A DNA stretch of 21,074 bases from positions 1-21,074 of the forward strand of contig JFHB01000333.1 of the NCBI GenBank assembly GCA_000729835.1, read 5' to 3'. How positions within the stretch are numbered: position 1 is the first letter of the stretch; each line of letters begins with the position of its first letter. The notes beneath the pieces are model-generated. The model was not told the DNA's origin. It did not search any database and saw nothing but the letters and a program-made list of their open reading frames with translations. The translations under genes were made by a program, and so were the position numbers. The stretch is from Atkinsonella hypoxylon (lineage: Eukaryota; Ascomycota; Sordariomycetes; Hypocreales; Clavicipitaceae). Below are positions 9,151 to 20,186 of the stretch, piece by piece.

Positions 9151-10229
9151 TAATAGAGAGGTTCTATACTTCTTGTTATTCTACTATCTTTACTATACTT
9201 CTTAACGTTCTTTTTCGCTATACTTTATTAACTAATATTCTTCTTTTCTATAGATAAAGCAGCGTTATTTTCTAGTTTTACTTCTGCTATAGCTAGAGTC
9301 TCTTAAACGTTAATATTAATAGTCTATATAGAGAGCTTTATTATTAATATTAAGTTAGTTAAATCTAGCGTAGAATTAGCTAATTTTCTTTTGTACTTCT
9401 ACAATACTAATTAACTTTTATAGGTTGCTAATAAGCTCTTAAAATATTGCGTTAGTTGCAAATTTAGCTTAGCTACATTTAAGGATGCCTCTAACTGCTT
9501 AAAGGGTCTACTTAATAAGCTTAAAATTATCTATAAAAGGGTTAAAAAGGCTGTTGTAAATGTCTTAAAGGTTCTAGATTATTATATTAAGGCAGTTAAG
9601 TATAGATTTATTAGAGTTCTTAGTGATTGTATTATGCAATATAATGCTGTTCTATCTTTAACAATAGAACTACTTATTAGTTAAGATCTTAAAGTGTTAT
9701 CTAATAATTTTAACTATTTAATTAAAGGTGTAATTTATCCTTATGTTTATTGCAATTATTATAAGGTAGAATTTATACACTTTGCCTATTAGTATTACTA
9801 GAAATACCTTTATTATTACTAGTTCTAAGAAATTAAGTTGTTAGCATAAGTCTTTAAGGATAACTACTTTTAGCATAATAAAATTGAATATATTGCTGCT
9901 ATATTTATTGCTTTCCTTATAGATCTTTATAAAGTTAAGAACTTTTCTTATATTAGTTTAGGAAGGATCTATTATAGAAGGAAGTAATAGTTATACTGCT
10001 AAAAGCAAAAGAAATCTTATATTCTATAGAGAAGGAGGAGGAGGTAGTATTTCTGCTAATATACCTATTAGATTACTAGGTATACTTAACAAAAGTAATA
10101 GAGAGAGTGCTAGAGGTATAGAAGGAGGGTTCTATAAAGAAGATTAAGGCTTCTTTACTGTAAATATAGGTTCTGCATCTAGGTGTAGATTTAAGTGGAA
10201 TTTGCCTAATGCTACTTATTTATTAATCT
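9150..10229 (-). pseudogene. gag: Copia gag remnant, downstream part, copy 2
   Basis: One minus-strand frame reads well across this block, with segments such as IVKDRTALYCIIQSLRTLIN (about 9600-9665) and a lysine-rich KYKRKLANSTLD (about 9360-9400). These resemble the helical gag of fungal Copia elements. The frame differs from that of pol, so the element may use a frameshift or may carry indels between about 8900 and 9200. In another frame, NNCNKHKDK (about 9730-9760) looks like a degraded CxxC...H knuckle, but that may be chance. Stops are frequent. The gene is broken at 10229 by the Gypsy insertion and resumes at 20187. Confidence 0.6.
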
Positions 10230-10472
10230 TGTTACGGGATAATCATACAGACCCGCAGGTCACTAGTGCACGTAACCGCAATTATGTATAAGTAGTTAGA
10301 AGCAACACTTAGGTAGTTAGATTGAACAATTAACTATTATTTACTAGAACACTATTACTAGATGCTCCTTACAGTAACTCTTATAACTCCTCTTATAAAT
10401 CTTTATATAACCTATTAAATCTAACAACCTATTGTTACTTCTAATAAACCTATATTAGATTACACTGTAATA
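10230..10472 (+). repeat. Gypsy 5' LTR (243 bp)
   Basis: It starts TGTTACGGG and ends ACTGTAATA (CCGTAACA in the undamaged copy). A TATAAG box is at about 10287. The outer 70 or so bases keep CpG and CpA sites. The inner half, from about 10370, is heavily C-to-T changed, the opposite of the 3' LTR. Confidence 0.93.
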
Positions 10473-10490
10473 AGTAGTAGCAATTACTTC
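10473..10490 (+). promoter_or_regulatory. Candidate Gypsy primer binding site
   Basis: Two bases after the LTR the sequence is TAGTAGCAATTAC. With one G-to-A reversal it would begin TGG, as expected for tRNA pairing. The tRNA cannot be named with confidence. Confidence 0.35.
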
Positions 10491-12553
10491 TAATTATTGC
10501 TAACCCTTCTTAAGCTTAAAAAGCTAAAATTATAATATTTAAGATAGAGTAACTTTAGAAGAAGCTTAGTAGAAGGAACTATATTTCTTTTACTAATAAA
10601 GAACTTAAAACTATATACTAATTCTATAAATTTTACTGCTAAAATCTAGATTTCTAAATTTAAAAAAGAGATTTTATACCTTAAGAGAAAAGAAGCTTAT
10701 TACTTTATTTTACTTACTATAAATTTATTAATAAACAGCTTAAATTATATAACTAACTTAAGCTAGTAGAACTACCTTCTTACTAGAATACTATTAACGC
10801 TTCTATAGTATAGTAGGTATAGAGGTAGGTTAATAGAATTATTAATAAGGCTAAATCTACTAAACTCCTTATAGATTTACTAACAGTAAGGCTAGAAAGA
10901 AAAGCTAAAGCTAGATTATTTAAATCTAATAGCTTAAAAAACACTATTTATAAAGCTAGTGCTAGTTCTACCTAGAATATTAAAGAAAAGTAAGTATAAA
11001 GATCTAGATTTATACTACTTACTAAGAACCTAGATCTATTAAATATACCTTAAATAACTAGAAAGAACTTACTAATTAAAGAACTAGCTAAAATCTTACT
11101 ACTTTTATAGGCCTATTAGAGGTTTTATACCTTTAGGCTAAAGTATAAAGTAGAGAAAGCAGTAAATCTACTTAGAAAAGGGAACCTCTTACTAGAATAG
11201 TTTATAGGTTTTTCTATAGAAATTAGTAAGTAAATTAGTAGAATTAGAGGAGAATTAATTAATAAAATTAGTAAATTATAGAGAGAATTAAACAATAAAA
11301 TTGCTGCTCTTTAGGTAGAGTAATAATACTTAGCCTAAAAGATAGAGACTACACTTAAGCCTTAGAATAAATATAATAGATAATACTATACCTAATAAGG
11401 CTTTTAGCTTAAGAATTATAGGTAAAGAGCTTTTAATCCTTACTTACCCCTAAAAGATAACTAAAACTAAAAGTAAGGTTAAAAGTAACCTTTAGGTAAA
11501 GGAAACTATATAATATAGAGATACTTTAAACACTTTAGTACTTTTCTAAAAGAATAGAAGCTACTATAATTTCTAAAGAATCTATTAGAGTAATACTATA
11601 ATAGTAAGGCTAAAAAGAGCTAAAATACTAAAAAAAACTAGAATTAAGTATCTAGTAACTTTAAATATTAGTATATAAATTAATAGGCACTATACTATAT
11701 TAAAAATAATAATCTCTAGCTAAATCTAGTAGATAAAAGGCTAGATCTACATTAGAAATAGAATAACTAAAGTAATATATAGTTTTAAACCTCTAAAGAA
11801 TAAATAGATTCTATATAGAAAATTACTAATATTAGTTACTTTAAACCCTTTAACAATAGAAATATCTATAAGCTAATTTTATATAAAGGAAAGTACACTA
11901 TTTTCTATAATATAGAGCTATAGATTTAAGCTATTAAAGACTACTGTAGCTATAGTGCAATTAACGCTTAAGAAGCTATTTACATTAAGCTTTAAACTCT
12001 CTTTAAAGGGAATATATTAATATAGTATAAGCAGTATCTAGATTACTATAAAAAAATAGCTATTTTTAGCAGTTTAAACTCTATTTATACTGCTATCTAT
12101 AAAGAATTTAGTATATAGATCTAGAATGCAATAATATAGCTAGATTTAGCTAAGTTTATAGAGTAGAATATAATTAAAGAAAAATTATTTAGGGAATTTA
12201 CCTTTAGAGTATTTTAATATACCTATATAAATAGTAAAACTACTAATCTTTAGCTCCTTTTAAGACTCTATTATAAGCTATACCTAGAATTACAATAGCT
12301 ATACTTAATTTTAACAGTAAAAGACCTAAGATCTATATATATTACTATAGTAAATAATAAGGTTAAGGATCTATAAGAATGCCTTAAGGATCTAAAAAAA
12401 CAATAAAAGTTAAAAAACTATAAAGAAGGTATTAATACTTACTATACTTAAAGTAAATCTAATAGTAAGAACTCTAAGAATAATAAAGTAGCCTAAGGTA
12501 ACTAAGCTAATTAAAATAGAAGTAATAGTTAATTTTAGTTCTAACCTTTATTC

Positions 12554-12595
12554 TATAAAAATTATAGAAATAATTATACTTAATACCTACTATAA
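12554..12595 (+). other. Degraded gag zinc knuckle (CCHC)
   Basis: The frame reads YKNYRNNYT*YLL. Spacing fits C-x2-C-x4-H-x4-C if the two Tyr (TAT) were Cys (TGT), the next Tyr was His (CAT) and the stop was Gln (CAA). Each change is a RIP-type transition. Such knuckles bind the element's RNA. It marks the end of gag. Confidence 0.6.
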
Positions 12596-13084
12596 AACTA
12601 AAGGAATTAGCTGCTAAGAGAGCAGTAACTCTAGCTTTAGTAAAACTAGAATTTAGAGGCTAGCTAGAATTATTAGCTAGAGCTATAGTATCCTTAGTAG
12701 CTTTAATGTTTCTAATAATAGAGCTTACTATAGAATAATAAGGAATATACCTATATAATAACGTTTAAAGATAAATTTAACTAAAAAGACTATAAGAAGT
12801 ACCTTAAAAGCTATAAATATTAGCTAATAGAAGAAGAAGAAATAGTTAATACTAAAGAACTACTAACTAGTCTAGAATTTAACTTTATTAAAACCTATTT
12901 TACTAAAAGTAAAGAAAAGTAAAAGAAGAAGATTTAAATAAAGGTAGACTAAAAGAATTTATAAAGAATCTAAATAGAGTAAGTAGTTAAAGCAGTTATA
13001 AAGCTATAGCTTATTAAATTTAGTATTCTAAAGTTAAATTCCTTTCTAAAGATTTCTATTTAATTCTATAATAAAGAACTATTA

Positions 13085-13441
13085 TATTAAATCTACCTAG
13101 ATACTAAAACCTCTTTAGTGCTAGTTAATAAAGTATAGTTAACTTAGTTTAGTTAAAATATAAAATAGGCAAAAATAGAGCTAAAACTAGTTACTAGAGT
13201 GTAATTGTTCTTCTATATCTCTAAGACAGCTACATTTAACTTCTATATCCCTAGATCTATATATAGTGTGCCTATAACTAGCTATTTTATAGTTATAGCT
13301 AATATAATAAGTAACCTAGAGCTAAAGCTCCTTCTAGGTTTAACCTTCCTTTATAATTATAGTGTTAAAATCAATTTTATCTGCCCTAAAGCTACTATTA
13401 GGTCTATTTATAATATAGTTATAGAAATAGGTATTTTCTAG
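13085..13441 (+). other. Gypsy aspartic protease domain remnant
   Basis: YLDTKTSLVLV at about 13094-13126 matches the retropepsin active-site region, with DTG here DTK. LKLLLGLTFL at 13322-13351 matches the conserved LLLGxDFL strand about 75 residues later. The enzyme would cut the gag-pol polyprotein. The second half stays open for about 78 codons. Confidence 0.65.
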
Positions 13442-14249
13442 CTAATTTTAAAGATTCTATATTAGAATATAACAGCAGTATAAGCTATAATAATTCCACT
13501 AAAATCGTAGAAGTATATTCTAGTTAAATAGAAGGGAGTACTAGCTAATAAAAAGGCTACTGCCTACTATATATACTTAAAATCTAACCTTATCCTAGAT
13601 GTATTGCTTAGTACAACTAACTAGGAATAAATAGTAGCCTATAACTATTTAGATAAATTTATTATAATCTAGAAAAATTAAAAGGTTACTTATCTTTAGT
13701 ATAATAAAGAGCTTAAGGCTAACTATATAATTATAAATCTATTTAATTTATATATATATTTTTCTAAAGATATTGTACCTAATAATAGTCTATTGCCTGC
13801 AGAAAATTATAAGATATAGAAAGAAGGTAATAGTAGTAGATTTAACCTTAAGAAAGTTAATAATAGTATCTTTATATATAGAATCTCTTGTTCTAAGGAT
13901 ATACTATATATCTATAATAAATATAAAGTTAAGGTAGAAAACTTAAACCTAAACGTTATAGCTAAACTTATTAACTTAATAGATAAATATAATATTTATT
14001 ATAATAGAGGTATTATTTCTATACCTAAAGACTAGTATATAAGAGTAAATCTAGTAGATAGATAGTAGAAGCAGCTAAAACCTATTTAAATCTACCTACT
14101 AGAAGCTAAAGATAAAGCTAAACTAAATAAGGTTTATAATAAACTATATTTAAGTAGAAAGATATTGTATTTAGACAACCTAGTAGCTATAGCCTACCTA
14201 GCCTTTATAGTGTAGATTAAAACCTTAATAGAAAGGAAAGAATAAGTTA

Positions 14250-14720
14250 TAGTTAATATAAGGCTACTTAACAGTGTAGTAATACTAAATATATACTTTT
14301 TACTAGATTAATTAGATATTATAGTAGATATATATAGTAAGAAGATATTTTTACTCTTTAATATATTAGGGTTTTTTTACTAGCTTTCTATAAGATAAGA
14401 GTATTAATCTTATATAGTAGTAATATTAAAATAAGAATTAAAAGTATTAAATATAGCGCTTATAGGCTTTAAGAATATATTAGCTTTTACTTAATAGTAT
14501 ATAGACTAATTATTTTAAAAGCATTAATATTTTATATAAATCTATATTAATAATATTATTGTATTCTCTAACTCTACTAAAGACTACTTTATATACCTTA
14601 ATATAGTTTTATTAATCCTAAAGAAAAATAAGTTAATAATAGCTATAAAGAAGTTATTTATAGGCTACTTAGCTATTTAGCTATTAGGTTTTATTATTAA
14701 TAGCAATAGAATTATTAATA
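14250..14720 (+). other. Gypsy reverse transcriptase domain remnant
   Basis: In order along one frame: a VNIRLLN segment (usual form VDxRxLN) near 14258, a GFFYxLSIRQEYQ-like segment near 14370-14410, ALIGFKNILAFT (usual form AVMGFKNSPAFV) near 14458-14493, and the active site at 14543-14557 reading YINNI in place of YIDDI. It ends with LLGF near 14685. Both catalytic aspartates are Asn (GAT to AAT), so this copy cannot synthesise DNA. Confidence 0.85.
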
Positions 14721-15039
14721 TAAATAATAGGCTAAAAGCTTTTTAAAAACTTAAGTTTTTAGTAGATCTTATAAATCTAAAGACCTTTATTAATATAGCT
14801 AGCTTTTTATAGAAAAGTATTCTATAGTTTAATATATAAATTTACTTACTATAGAAATAAAAGACTACTTTACTATAAAAGCTTTATAAAAAAAGCTTAG
14901 CTAATAGTTTACTAAAACTAATATACTAAAAGAAAGCTTAAGAAGTAATATTTTTACTAAAACCTAAGGAAGAAAAGGTATTTTAAGAGGTAAAGGTATA
15001 CCTTAATAAAAACACTATTCTATAGTACTATAACTCTAG

Positions 15040-15490
15040 TAAGTATTTATTCTTTAAAGTTAACGCTTATAAGGAAGAATTTAGGCTCTTTATCTTTTAG
15101 CTTATAGGCAAATAGAATAGTTATAGTATACCTAGTAAAGACATTAAAAACAATTAACTTTAACTAATTCTCTTTCTCTTAAGATATACTTTTAACCTAA
15201 AGAAACACTATAGATTAACTAAGGCAGAGGTAGCTATAATTATATAGAGTGTCTAAAAGCTATAGAAAATAGTTTAATTTAACTGCTATACTATTAATAT
15301 TATTATAGACTACTTACTAGTAAAAGGGATTATTAAATACACCTTACTTACTATAATAGATCTAGATAAAGCTAACCTAAAATTAGCTAAAGTAGCTAAT
15401 TATTTATTATAATTTAACCTAAGAGTCTTCTATATACTAAAAGTGCTAAATATAGTGCTAAATACACTCTTTAGGTTGCTAGTTATAGTT
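15040..15490 (+). other. Gypsy RNase H domain remnant
   Basis: YRLTKAEVAIII at about 15207-15242 corresponds to the YWPTExEVAG motif of fungal Gypsy RNase H. IIIDYLLVKGIIKYT follows near 15300-15345 (usual TDHxx...). VLNIVLNTLFRL closes the domain at about 15446-15480, matching the PDALSRL terminus. It would remove the RNA strand during reverse transcription. Confidence 0.75.
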
Positions 15491-15689
15491 TTATACTAAG
15501 AAGAGGCTTATAACAGTAAATTTAATAAGCTTAATGTAAGTGCGTTTTTCGCTAAAGAATATAGTGCTATAGCAGTATTAAATAAAGGTTTAAAAGAGAA
15601 AATTATTTAAGGCTATAGTTTTAATCTAAAGCTTAGTAGAATTATAGAAGATATTAAGAACTTTTATAAAAAGTAAAATTAGTAAAATT

Positions 15690-16520
15690 AATAATAAAGA
15701 CTAAGGATTTTACTATATAGATAGACTCTATAAGACAATAGACTTTTATACTATTATAATAGAAAAGGCCTATTTTAACTGTATATATCTATAAAGGTTA
15801 TAGAATCTATTCTTAAAATAGTCTATAACAATTAGAACTATTTTAGCGCTTATAGAATAGCAGTAGAATTATAGGTAGTTTACTTTCTATAGATATATAA
15901 GTAGATTTAAGCCTATATTACTTACTGCTATACCTATAAAGAAAATATAATTAACTGCAGTAAGCTGCTAGAGAAATTAAGGTTATTAGAGTTAGTTCTA
16001 ACTCCTTTCTATATAATTTTGCTTAATTTTATTACTAATATACCTAAAGTTAGCTTAATAAACACTCTATAGTAAAAAGATAAATATAGCTTCTATAACT
16101 TACTATATCTAGTAAATTGCCTATTTAGTAAGTAAACAATCCTTATATTTAAGTATATAATATATACAGCAGAAATTTAGGCAGAACTACTTTTATAGAT
16201 ACTATATTTATTAGACTAGAGCTTTCTTAAGTAAATTATAAGTAACTAAGATCTAAAGTTTATTTCTAATATCTAGAGAAGTATATTTACTTAAATTAGA
16301 AGTAAATTGCTTATAGCTATAGCTTACTACCTATAGATAGATAGAATAGCTAAATAGAAGAATTAAATAGTTATTATTGCTATTTAATACTATATAGTTA
16401 TAAATCTAAATACGCTATAGACTATAATACTTTTAGTACTATAGTACTAACTTAATAATGTAGTAGTAGTTAGTATAGAGATTTCCTTTAACAAACTTAT
16501 ATATAGTTTCTAACTAGCTA
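15690..16520 (+). other. Gypsy integrase domain remnant
   Basis: A degraded zinc-binding part (YITYCYTYKEN, about 15913-15945) precedes the core. The core shows LNFITNI (first catalytic Asp is Asn at 16025), IISNQDLKF (second Asp is Asn at 16244, usual IxDxDxxF) and AYYL*IDRIAK (usual AYHPQTDGxxE, with the Glu as Lys at 16352). All three members of the D,D,E triad are lost through G-to-A changes that follow a T. Confidence 0.82.
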
Positions 16521-16949
16521 CTATTATTAATTTAATCTAATTAGATAACGTTCTTAGCAATAGAATAGATATAAGCAATATAGCTATACTTTAGAAGCTA
16601 TACTAGTAAGAGGTAGAAATAGCTATTAGTATAGTAAATGCCTTAAGCAAGATTAAATATAACGCCTAGTATAAGCCTATTAATATTAAAGTAGAGAATA
16701 TAGTCTACCTATAATTACACTAAGGATATATACTTCTAGGAAAGCTAAAAAAGAAATAGTCTCCTTAATAAGTAAAGCTATATAAGGTTCTTATAAAAGT
16801 AAGCTTATTATTGTTTTACCTAGATTTCCTACTAGATTTATATATATATTTAGTAGTATTAGTAGCTTACCTTTAGAAGTTAAGATAAAGTAAAGACCCT
16901 TTTAACTAGAAAAAGTAACTACTATTGCTAATTACAATAAAAAGGTTTA

Positions 16950-17140
16950 GTATAGAGAACTATTAAGAAATTAAGTAAATTTATACCTATTAAATCTAAT
17001 ATTTCTACAGTAAGTTAAGTAAGCTGTATTTAGAATTCCTTATATAATAGAAAGAGTTCTTTACTAAAGACAACTAATAGATTTCTAAAGATAAGCTTAA
17101 AGTTAATACTTCTAAAATTATAAATAAATATTTATAGAAG
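16950..17140 (+). other. Chromodomain remnant at the integrase C-terminus
   Basis: The pattern LEFLI**KEF (17030-17059), then an acidic/polar spacer and **ISKDKLK (17075-17095) aligns with LxYLVxWKGY...TWEPxxxL. The stops at 17048 and 17078 sit where chromodomain tryptophans belong. Chromodomains bind methylated histone H3 and steer chromoviruses to heterochromatin. The match is by pattern through RIP damage. Confidence 0.6.
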
Positions 17141-17229
17141 TACTTTATAAATTAGGAAGAAGAGTATTAACGTTATTAGAAAGGTAATATAGCTTACTAA
17201 AAAACCCTAAATTAGCTAGTAGAAGCCTA

Positions 17230-17570
17230 CTACTAACTCTTTTCCTTATAAGTCTTAATTTCCTTTATTATATAATAGATTATTTAAATCTCTTAGTATC
17301 TTTTTCCTTATTTCCTTATTTATTATTATTAGAACTATTAAAATTAACCTATATTATAGAATTATAGAAGGTTAAGAAGAAAACACCTATAAATCTATAT
17401 ACTATTGTTTTAACCTACTTTTCCTGTAAATTTACCTTTACTTTTATAAATTTTTATGCTTTTTACTATATAACCTTTTCCTTATACCTTTATATATTAT
17501 AAAGTCTTTATAAATTTATTAATACTATTATAGCTACTGCTCTTTCTATCTCTTTAGGCTATTATTTAGC
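17230..17570. other. Spacer between Gypsy pol and the second frame
   Basis: This is AT-rich sequence with pyrimidine runs and no extended frame that I can support. It could hold a promoter or a splice site for the downstream frame. Nothing specific is visible. Confidence 0.4.
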
Positions 17571-17579
17571 TACTTCTAA

Positions 17580-19440
17580 CAGTTAAACACTAAAATACTA
17601 CACTAAGAGCAATAGACTGCCTATAGAGTAAATTCCTATAGCTTATAGAACTAACTAGCCTCTATAGAGCTACTTCTAGCCTCTTCTATCTCTTCTATAG
17701 AAAATCTACTACTATTATTCTTTTCTTTTAGTAGTTTAGAATTATTAATTCTAATAAACCTAAATAGCCTATTCTAAGAAAGGAATAACAATAGTAACTA
17801 CACTTAAGCTATAATACTGCTACTATTTAAACCTAAAGAAGAATATATTGCTTTTAATATATATATTAATTACAACAATAGTTTTAACGCTAAAAGTAAA
17901 GGTTTTAAGTTTAAGGAGTAAAAATATAACTATAAAGGTAATATAGTAGCTATAGAGCTAAATAACATTAAAACTTATCTTATATTACTTAATTTCTACT
18001 ATCTATATAGTACTTTTAATAGGCCTAGAAGTGCTAAAAGCACTCTAAAAGTTAATAAGTTTATCTTTAGCACTATTTCTATAGAAATTAAAGATAATAT
18101 TAATATTACTAACGTAAAGCCTATTACAGAAAACTATAGTTAGTATTGCTATACTAATAGAGCTAAAGAAAAGGTATAGGATATAGAAAATACTATTTAT
18201 ACTTATACCTATAAATTTGCCCTTAAAGGCAGTATAATAAATAAAACTAGTATTAAGGTCTCTAAAGATAATATATATTACTTACTCTAGTAGAATATAG
18301 TAATATATATCTTTAGGATTTACAATAACTATAAAGTAAAGCGCTAAAACTAACAATATAAAGGTAAGAATGCTAAAGCATCTATAGGTAACGCTAAAGT
18401 AGCTAGAAGAGGTAAGATATAGGTAAAAGCAGCAGCTACTGTATACTACAGTAGCAATATAGTAAAAAGAGGTAAAGAAACTGTTACTGTAGATTTATTT
18501 ACTAGTTTACTGTTATAGGTAGCGTTACTTACTATTTACTTCTTTAATAAATTTAGCAGGATTAATAGCACTATTATAGGTGCCTTAGCTAGTATTAACT
18601 ATATAGACTTACTCTTTATTCTATTAGCTAAGGTACAATTCTAGAGCTAGTATAATAGTCTCCTTTAGAAGAAGTGTAAATCTAACGCTAAAGAAATAAT
18701 TAAAGCTTACCTTAAGGATACTTCTATAGGTAGTAACGCTATATAGAAGTAACTTAACCTCTATATTACTAAAATTAATAAGTTAAATAAAAAGATTAAC
18801 TAGGTTAAAATAGAGGCTAAAGGAGGTTTATTTAATAAGTAGTTTAACGAATTATAGACTGCTATCTGCAGTATATATAACTAACTAAATAGTATAAGTT
18901 AATTTAATAAAGGTGTTAATAACGTTATTAATAAAAATAAAACCTTACTAAAGGTTGCTAGCAATATTAATACACTATAGGCAGAAAGTAAACGCTTATA
19001 ATATAAAATTAACTATATTTATGCAAACTTCTTAGAATACTTAGCTAACTAGCCTATTGCTGCATAAAGCCTCTTTAGTAATAGATTTAGCACTATTTAA
19101 TGTAGAAGAAGTGCTTAGTTTATACTAATTAACCTATCTTTAATGCGTTTCTCTTTATTAATTCTATAAAAGATACCTTTAGCAGTAAAGCTAACGCTAA
19201 CTAAGGTAAAAACGCTAACTAAGAGGCTAGCTGTAGGTAAACTAGTAGAAATGCCTACTAAGCGTAAGACTAGCGCCTTCTAGGTAAAACCCTCCCTAAA
19301 GCCGCTAGAAACGTTCTTTAGCTTTACTTTCTAGAGAGAACTAACAGCCTACTATAACTAACTAATAATTTACTGCTATTAAGGATGCCTAGAGATTGGA
19401 ATAAGCTATATATATATAGAGATATATCCTAAAGGGATCT
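17580..19440 (+). pseudogene. Second broken reading frame of the Gypsy element, function unknown
   Basis: A frame different from gag-pol (codons starting at multiples of 3) can be followed for about 620 codons; its stops are TAA/TAG at positions that could be Gln or Trp. I do not recognise the product. Visible traits are a polar N-terminal half with many Asn, Thr and Lys, and a basic patch around 18340-18425 (KVKR...AKVARRGK). A hydrophobic stretch follows near 18500-18600 (segments DLFTSLLL and VALLTIYFF), then a long Lys/Asn/Leu-rich part (18660-19030) with coiled-coil character. The end is uncertain and may extend toward 19650. Position after pol on the same strand is where env-like or accessory genes occur in some Gypsy elements, but no env feature is proven. 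No initiator codon can be assigned. Confidence 0.45.
18435..18455. repeat. 9-bp inverted repeat inside the second Gypsy frame
   Basis: GCTACTGTA and TACAGTAGC are exact reverse complements around a 3-base spacer. It is probably incidental to the coding sequence. Confidence 0.4.
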
Positions 19441-19938
19441 AACAGAAAACTAGCCTTAAGATAGATTAATTTTTAATGCTTATAACACTACATAGAATAA
19501 GCTTACATAAGGAATATACTATATAGATTTAATAAATTAGCTTTATTATATAAGATTAATTTACAGGATTTAATATTGTCTAGGATAATTTTGCGCAACT
19601 TTACTTATATATAGGTTATAGAACAAGCTTTAACGCTCTATTAGGTTTAAGGAAATCTATTAATTTAATATATAGATTTAATAGTCACTAGATTATAAGT
19701 GTAATTTAGGCATTATAAGTGCACAGGAAAATATGTAAATATAGCAACCTACGCTGCAGATTGCACTATAATAACAACAACAATGCGTGCTTACGCAATA
19801 ATATAATAACTACCTTTCCGCGCCTTTTATAACAGCTAAATTAACGAGTTATTTAGTTCAATCTAACACGCCTTCTAACAACTAACAATTAATTTTAAAA
19901 CGGCTAAGACAGCTAATCTTTTTTGTAGGGGCAGCACT
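19441..19938 (+). other. Gypsy 3' untranslated region
   Basis: No frame can be supported with confidence. The last third (about 19690-19935) is less mutated, keeping CpG and CpA sites. A short purine run AGGGG (19927-19931) just before the 3' LTR is the only candidate polypurine tract and is weak. Confidence 0.45.
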
Positions 19939-20181
19939 TATTACGGGATAATTATATAGACCTATAGGTTACTAGTGTATGTAACCGCAATTATATATAA
20001 GTAGTTAGAAGTAACACTTAGGTAGTTAGATTGAACAATTAACTATTATTTACTAGAACACTATTACTAGATGCTCCCTACAGCAACTCTTACGACTTCT
20101 CTCACGAATCTTTGCATGATCTATCGAATCCGACAACCTATCGTTACTTCCGACAAACCCACGTCGGATCACACCGTAACA
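19939..20181 (+). repeat. Gypsy 3' LTR (243 bp)
   Basis: It starts TATTACGGG (first G changed) and ends CACACCGTAACA. The inner half is RIP-eroded. From about 20070 onward the sequence keeps CpG sites, for example ATCGAATCCGAC at 20122-20133. It is followed by the AATCT duplication. Confidence 0.93.
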
Positions 20182-20186
20182 AATCT

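Larger units (their letters stand above)
10475..17230 (+). pseudogene. gag-pol: Gypsy gag-pol remnant
   Basis: A single frame (codons starting at positions equal to 2 modulo 3) carries every recognisable domain from just after the 5' LTR to about 17230, roughly 2,250 codons. The gag part includes a heptad-like, charged stretch around 11215-11365, probably coiled coil, and a degraded zinc knuckle at 12554-12595. Then come protease (about 13085-13420), RT (about 14250-14720), RNase H (about 15040-15490), integrase (about 15690-16520), a GPY/F-like module (16775-16783 reads KLY for GPY) and chromodomain (about 16950-17140). Stops are almost all TAA/TAG at former Gln or Trp codons, and no frameshift is needed between gag and pol. 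All catalytic acids checked in RT and integrase are lost. Confidence 0.85.
10230..20181 (+). mobile_element. Ty3/Gypsy chromovirus, full length with two LTRs (9,952 bp)
   Basis: Two 243-bp direct LTRs (10230-10472, 19939-20181) bracket a 9.47-kb interior. The element is flanked by AATCT at 10225-10229 and 20182-20186, which is a single copy at the empty site in copy 1 (about 770). Protein domains on the plus strand run gag, protease, RT, RNase H, integrase, chromodomain; RT before integrase defines Gypsy. After the chromodomain there is another 2.7 kb with a second broken frame, which makes the element long for a fungal Gypsy. RIP has destroyed the coding frames. The chromodomain would direct integration into heterochromatin, which fits its position inside other dead elements. 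Confidence 0.93.

Noticed and set aside
17580..19440. Calling the second Gypsy frame an envelope gene
   Set aside because: No signal peptide, cleavage site or fusion-type motif can be established through the mutation damage; the position alone is not enough.
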